The notes under the pieces are model-generated. The model was not told the origin of the DNA. It saw only the letters and a program-made list of their open reading frames with translations, and did no database searches. Position numbers and translations under genes: made by a program. A stretch of DNA of 35,941 bases from Saccharothrix longispora (lineage in GTDB: Bacteria > Actinomycetota > Actinomycetes > Mycobacteriales > Pseudonocardiaceae). The stretch spans positions 1 to 35,941 of the forward strand of contig NZ_NSDM01000033.1 in NCBI RefSeq assembly GCF_030852425.1, read 5' to 3'. Below, piece by piece: positions 32,405-35,941 of this stretch (the stretch's first letter is position 1; every line of letters starts with the position of its first letter).

Positions 32405-34537
32405 ATGAACCCACACCAGCAGGTGCTCGACAGCACGGGTGCCGAGATCTCCGAGTTGTCCGCGCCTGTGATCGGCACGCCGCGCACCAGGGTTGAAGGC
32501 CGCGACAAGGTGAGCGGCAAGGCACGCTACGCCGGCGACATCCCGATCGATCGGCTCGCTCACGGCGCGGTTGTCACCGCGACGATCGCCAGCGGTCGTA
32601 TCACAGCCGTCGACATCAGTGCGACACTCGCGTCACCCGGTGTGATCGGTGTGATCGACCACCGCAACGCGCCGCGGGTCGACCCGAAGGCCGGCTCGCC
32701 CTTCTTCGGCCCGGACGGCCAGTTGCAGCTGCTGCAGGACGACCGGATCACCCACGGTGGTTGGCCGGTCGCGCTCGTCGTGGCGGAGACCCACGAGCAG
32801 GCCCGTGCCGGGGCCGAGTTGCTGCGCGTGTCCTATGTGGAACAGCCGCACGACATCGCGTTCTCCGCGGGTCACCCGGCGGCGCGGCCCGCGCTGCCCG
32901 CGTTCGGCCCGGATGCGGACAAGGGCGATCTGGACGCCGAGTTGGCTGCCTCCGCAGTGGTGGTGGACGAGAGCTACACCACGCCCGCCCAGCACGCCTG
33001 TGCGATGGAACCGCACGTGGCGACGGCCTGGCTGGAAGGCGCCGTGCTGCGCGCGATCGACTCGAACCAGGCGCCGTACGGCATCGCGGCGCAACTCGCG
33101 ACGCTGTTCGGCAAGCCGCTGTCCGACGTTCGCGTCCAGGTTGAGCAGGTCGGCGGCGGCTTCGGCTCGAAGACAGGACTCGGCCCGCAACTGATCCTCG
33201 CGACAATGGCCACCATGCTCTTCCACCGCCCGGTGCGTGTCGCCTTGACGAGGGAGGAGGTGTTCCTGGCGACGTCCGCGCGCCCGCGCACCGACCAGCG
33301 CGTGCGGCTGGGCGCCGACCGCGACGGCAGGCTGCGGGCGATCGGCCACGAGGCCGCCTTCGAGATTTCCGGCAAGTCCGAGTTCATCGAGAACTGCGTG
33401 GAGATCGCCAAAACCCTCTACGCCGCCAACGCGATTCGCACCAGGCTCAACGTGGTGCCGCTGAACATCCTGCCGGTCGCCTCGGTGCGCGCGCCCGGGA
33501 CTGCGCCGGGGTCCTTCGCGCTGGAGTCCGCGATGGACGAGCTGGCGGAGCGGCTGGACATGGACCCGCTGGAACTGCGGCGACGCAACGAACCGGAGGT
33601 CGGACCGGTGTCCGGCCTGCCGTTCACCAGTCGAAACTTCCAGCTCTGCCTGTCCGAGGGTGCGCGCCAGTTCGGATGGGCCGGCCGAGACCACCGGCCG
33701 CGCCGTCGCCGGGAAGGCCACCTGCTGATCGGCACCGGCATGGCCGGCACGTCGTTCTTCACCACCGCCTTCCCGTCGTCAGCGACGATCACCGCCGAGC
33801 AGGACGGCACGTTCACCGTGGCCATCGCGGCGATCGACATCGGCACAGGCGCGCGCACGGCGTTGCACGCGATCGCCGCCGACGCGCTCCGCGTCGGCTG
33901 GGACAGGATTCGGCTGAGGATCGGCGACAGCGCCATCGGCCCGGCGTGGCAGGCCGGTGGATCGCTGGGCACGACGTCGTGGGGCTGGGCGATCGTCGCG
34001 GCGGCGAGGGAGCTGCTTGAGCAGCTCGAGTCGGGGCCCGCGCTGCCGGTGTCCGTCACATCCGACACCACCGAGGAAATCATGTCGCGGCCACACCGTG
34101 AACGGCACTCCTACAGCGCCGTGTTCGCCGAGGTGGCCGTCGACCCCGCCACCGGAGAGGTGCGGGTGCGCAGGCTGGTCGGACGGTTCGCGGTCGGACG
34201 CGTGGTGAACCCGCTGATGGTCCGCAGCCAGCTCACCGGCGGCATGGTCATGGGCCTGTCCATCGCGCTGCAGGAGGAGGTCGTGCGCGACGAGGTCAGC
34301 GGCAGGCAGGTGAACGCGGACTTCGCCGGCTACCACTTCGCGGCGAACGCGGATGTGCCGTTCATCGACGCCGACTTCGTCGAAGACCACGAGCCCGATG
34401 ACCCGCTCGGGATGAAGGGGCCGGGCGAGATCGGCACGGTGGCCGTCGCCGCGGCCATCGCGAACGCCGTCTGGCACGCCACCGGCAAACGCCACCGGGA
34501 GCTGCCGATCCGGCTCGACCGCGTCATCGAGGACTGA
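32405..34537 (+). CDS. Molybdenum hydroxylase, molybdopterin-binding subunit (PaoC/CoxL-like)
   Basis: This is a 710-residue catalytic subunit. Ald_Xan_dh_C appears at the N-terminus (GRDKVSGKARYAGDIPIDRL, HGAVVTATIASGRI), then the Mo-cofactor domains with QVGGGFGSKTG (248-258), the VRAPGTAPGSFALESAMDEL block near 365-385, AIDIGTGARTALHAIAADAL, and KGPGEIGTVAVAAAIANAVW near 670, whose Glu is the conserved catalytic base. The CSFR-type signature loop of CO dehydrogenase is not seen. A probable substrate is an aromatic or aliphatic aldehyde, from similarity to PaoABC. The ATG at 32405 has GGGAG six to seven bases upstream. No signal peptide is present. Confidence 0.9.
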   Translation: MNPHQQVLDSTGAEISELSAPVIGTPRTRVEGRDKVSGKARYAGDIPIDRLAHGAVVTATIASGRITAVDISATLASPGVIGVIDHRNAPRVDPKAGSPFFGPDGQLQLLQDDRITHGGWPVALVVAETHEQARAGAELLRVSYVEQPHDIAFSAGHPAARPALPAFGPDADKGDLDAELAASAVVVDESYTTPAQHACAMEPHVATAWLEGAVLRAIDSNQAPYGIAAQLATLFGKPLSDVRVQVEQVGGGFGSKTGLGPQLILATMATMLFHRPVRVALTREEVFLATSARPRTDQRVRLGADRDGRLRAIGHEAAFEISGKSEFIENCVEIAKTLYAANAIRTRLNVVPLNILPVASVRAPGTAPGSFALESAMDELAERLDMDPLELRRRNEPEVGPVSGLPFTSRNFQLCLSEGARQFGWAGRDHRPRRRREGHLLIGTGMAGTSFFTTAFPSSATITAEQDGTFTVAIAAIDIGTGARTALHAIAADALRVGWDRIRLRIGDSAIGPAWQAGGSLGTTSWGWAIVAAARELLEQLESGPALPVSVTSDTTEEIMSRPHRERHSYSAVFAEVAVDPATGEVRVRRLVGRFAVGRVVNPLMVRSQLTGGMVMGLSIALQEEVVRDEVSGRQVNADFAGYHFAANADVPFIDADFVEDHEPDDPLGMKGPGEIGTVAVAAAIANAVWHATGKRHRELPIRLDRVIED

Positions 34538-34542
34538 CGGCC

Positions 34543-35547
34543 GTGCTGCGGGAGGTTTGGCCATTCGTGCAGGTCAAGTACGACGCGGGTCAGGAGGTCG
34601 TACTGGCCCGCCTGGTGGATCGCGACGGCCTGGGTGCCCGGCCGCTGGGCGCCACGATGGCGATCGCTGAGGACGGCACGTGGCGCGGCTCGGTATCAGG
34701 CGGTTGCGTCGAGGGCATCGTCCTCGACGCGGCGCGCGCCGTGCTCGACGGCGCCGAACCCCAGGTGGCGACGGTCTCTCCAACCGCGCACCTGATGCCG
34801 TGGGAGGAAACCCCGGCGTGCGCGGGTGAGCTCCGGGTGCTGCTCACCCGCGCCCCCGACGCCCCGGTGCGGGCCGCGATCGCCTCTGCACTGGCGGATG
34901 ACCGGCTGCTGGCGGTGCGCATCGAGCTCGAGCCGCCATACTCGTGGTCGGTGACGACCACCGCCGCGTGGCCGCCGTCCGGTGACGGCAGTCCCGTGTT
35001 CGTGGAGGAGTTGAGACCGCGCAGCACGCTCGTCCTGGTCGGCGCCACCGACCTCGCCGCAACCATGGCGAGGATGGTGGAATCCTTGCACCGCAGAGCG
35101 GTCATCCTGGATCCGCGCCCCGAACACGTGACGTCCGGAGCATTTCCCGCCACCTGCGAGGTCGTTCGCGCGTGGCCGGACCAGTGGATCGCAGGCAACC
35201 GGCTCCGGGCCGAGGACGCTGTCGTCACCTTGACGCACGACCCTCGCATCGACGACCGCGCCATCCGCGCGGCGCTGGAGAGCGAAGCGGGACACGTCGC
35301 CGCGCTGGGCAGTCGGACCACCCATGCCCGGCGGCTGCGACGATTGGCCGGAACCCCCGGTCTGAACCGCCTGAGCGGCCCGGCTGGCCTCGACCTCGGT
35401 GGGGCATCACTTGCCGAGACCGCCCTGTCGATCCTCGCCGAGGTGGTGGCGGTGGGCAACGCGCGATCCGGGCAGCGGCTGCGCGAGGTCAACACGCAGA
35501 TCAGGGTGATGGCGCCCGCGTCGTGTTCAGGAGCTGCTGTGTCCTGA
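34543..35547 (+). CDS. XdhC/CoxI-family molybdenum cofactor insertion protein
   Basis: This is a 334-residue maturation protein with the N-terminal XdhC_CoxI domain (GARPLGATMAIAEDGTWRGS followed by VSGGCVEGIVLDAARAVLDG) and a C-terminal Rossmann-like XdhC_C domain (STLVLVGATDLAATMARMVE, DAVVTLTHDPRIDDRAIRAA, YVAALGS-type HVAALGSRTTHARRLRRLAG and GLDLGGASLAETALSILAEV). It binds molybdenum cofactor, protects it during sulphuration, and loads it into the large subunit, as PaoD and XdhC do. It starts at a GTG only 5 bp after the preceding stop, so it is the fourth gene of the operon. The typical CG residues preceding the VSGGC motif are kept. An IS3 shard follows 14 bp after its stop. Confidence 0.85.
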   Translation: MLREVWPFVQVKYDAGQEVVLARLVDRDGLGARPLGATMAIAEDGTWRGSVSGGCVEGIVLDAARAVLDGAEPQVATVSPTAHLMPWEETPACAGELRVLLTRAPDAPVRAAIASALADDRLLAVRIELEPPYSWSVTTTAAWPPSGDGSPVFVEELRPRSTLVLVGATDLAATMARMVESLHRRAVILDPRPEHVTSGAFPATCEVVRAWPDQWIAGNRLRAEDAVVTLTHDPRIDDRAIRAALESEAGHVAALGSRTTHARRLRRLAGTPGLNRLSGPAGLDLGGASLAETALSILAEVVAVGNARSGQRLREVNTQIRVMAPASCSGAAVS

Positions 35548-35561
35548 TCACAAAGGGCAAC

Positions 35562-35708
35562 TGATCCTCCCCTGGTTGTACGGAGTCGGGCTACTGGATG
35601 ATCACTCGTCTCAGCAGCCCGGAGGACCGCCCACGATGCCCAAGCGGTACCCACCCGAGTTCCGGCGCGAGGTCCTCGATCTGGTCGCGTCCGGCCGCCG
35701 TGTCGCCC
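35562..35708 (+). mobile_element. IS3-family left end with truncated orfA
   Basis: The stretch opens with TGATCCTCCCCTGGTTGTAC (from 35562), which resembles IS3-family left ends beginning TGA. An ATG at 35636 preceded by GGAGG starts PKRYPPEFRREVLDLVASGR RVA, the N-terminus of an IS3 OrfA with an HTH_Tnp_1 domain. The frame is cut at 35708 by IS481-like copy F. Only about 24 codons of the transposase helper gene survive. Confidence 0.65.
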
Positions 35709-35816
35709 TGTGGGGATCCGGAAGTCGGCCACGTGGCCTGACCTGCGGGTCGGACTGCTGTGGGCTCGTACTCGTTGATCAGACCGCAAGGACGGGTCGG
35801 TGACGTATCGAGGTGG
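35709..35816 (-). mobile_element. IS481-like copy F, left-end remnant
   Basis: About 108 bp match the left end of copies A to E: TGTGGGGATCCGGAAGTCGG, the C-terminal codons for LINEYEPTA (written leftward, slightly changed), then a run resembling the copy A sequence to about 35816. The rest of the element is absent, and the last 125 bp of the window are unrelated DNA in which I see no clear feature (a leftward frame reads SGLIHKIGPGLYAATTW, not recognised). Confidence 0.65.
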
Positions 35817-35941
35817 GGGCTTGGGACTTGACCCAAGGCCGGGTAGTTGAGGGTTTCCGTGCTTCTGCAGGGAAGTCGGCGGCCATGTCGTGGCGGCGTA
35901 GAGGCCGGGGCCGATTTTGTGGATGAGTCCGCTGTCGGCCC

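Noticed and set aside
1..35941. CRISPR arrays, rRNA genes, complete tRNA genes, plasmid or phage origins
   Set aside because: Both strands were read for regularly spaced repeats, rRNA motifs and full cloverleaf patterns; only the tRNA-Val 3' half at 9856-9902 was found.

Overview
The window is very GC-rich DNA from an actinomycete. The evidence is third-position GC bias, GGAGG-type ribosome binding sites with frequent GTG starts, an MmyB-type regulator, a secreted CBM2 protein and a PL11 pectin lyase, plus IS families typical of Streptomyces and Pseudonocardiales. A pseudonocardial host (Saccharothrix, Lentzea or Amycolatopsis type) is inferred, not shown. The region behaves like an accessory island: small groups of intact genes are separated by a dense collection of decayed insertion sequences.

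Layout. 1-1913: two halves of IS4-type transposases on opposite strands around a complete IS481-like element (copy A). 1925-7111: the most distinctive gene group, a leftward operon (YVTN beta-propeller protein, DUF6065-like protein, MFS transporter, YcaQ/AlkZ-type DNA glycosylase) with a divergent 2OG-Fe(II) oxygenase gene. 7112-8195: a frameshifted IS5-family element and a transposase shard. 8434-9168: an SDR oxidoreductase. 9225-12374: an IS701 fragment, the 3' half of a tRNA-Val that looks like an attachment site, an integrase cut by IS481-like copy B, and an IS110 remnant. 12725-13875: a secreted CBM2 protein and a small membrane protein. 14010-15631: copy C and the PAS-domain fragment it cuts. 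15652-18714: an MmyB-type regulator diverging from an SDR gene and a broken FAD-linked oxidase gene. 18711-20948: a secreted rhamnogalacturonan lyase with a CebR-like operator upstream. 21679-23124: a peptide-binding lipoprotein gene cut by copy D. 23745-27438: a fatty-acid desaturase, an anti-sigma-type ATPase, the decayed copy E and an HPF-like ribosome-associated protein. 27534-29221: an IS5-type remnant with a second IS5-type element nested in its end. 29383-35547: an AraC-family regulator followed by a four-gene molybdenum hydroxylase operon of the PaoABC-XdhC type. 35562 to the end: an IS3 shard cut by the short copy F.

Working together. The four molybdenum hydroxylase genes form one operon making an aldehyde- or xanthine-oxidising enzyme and its cofactor-insertion protein. 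The MmyB/SDR pair is a classic regulator-target arrangement. The 1925-7111 group reads as a small unassigned modification, export and DNA-protection locus and is the best candidate here for an undescribed system. The six IS481-like copies all lie in one orientation at different stages of decay, and together with the tRNA attachment remnant they explain most of the broken genes.
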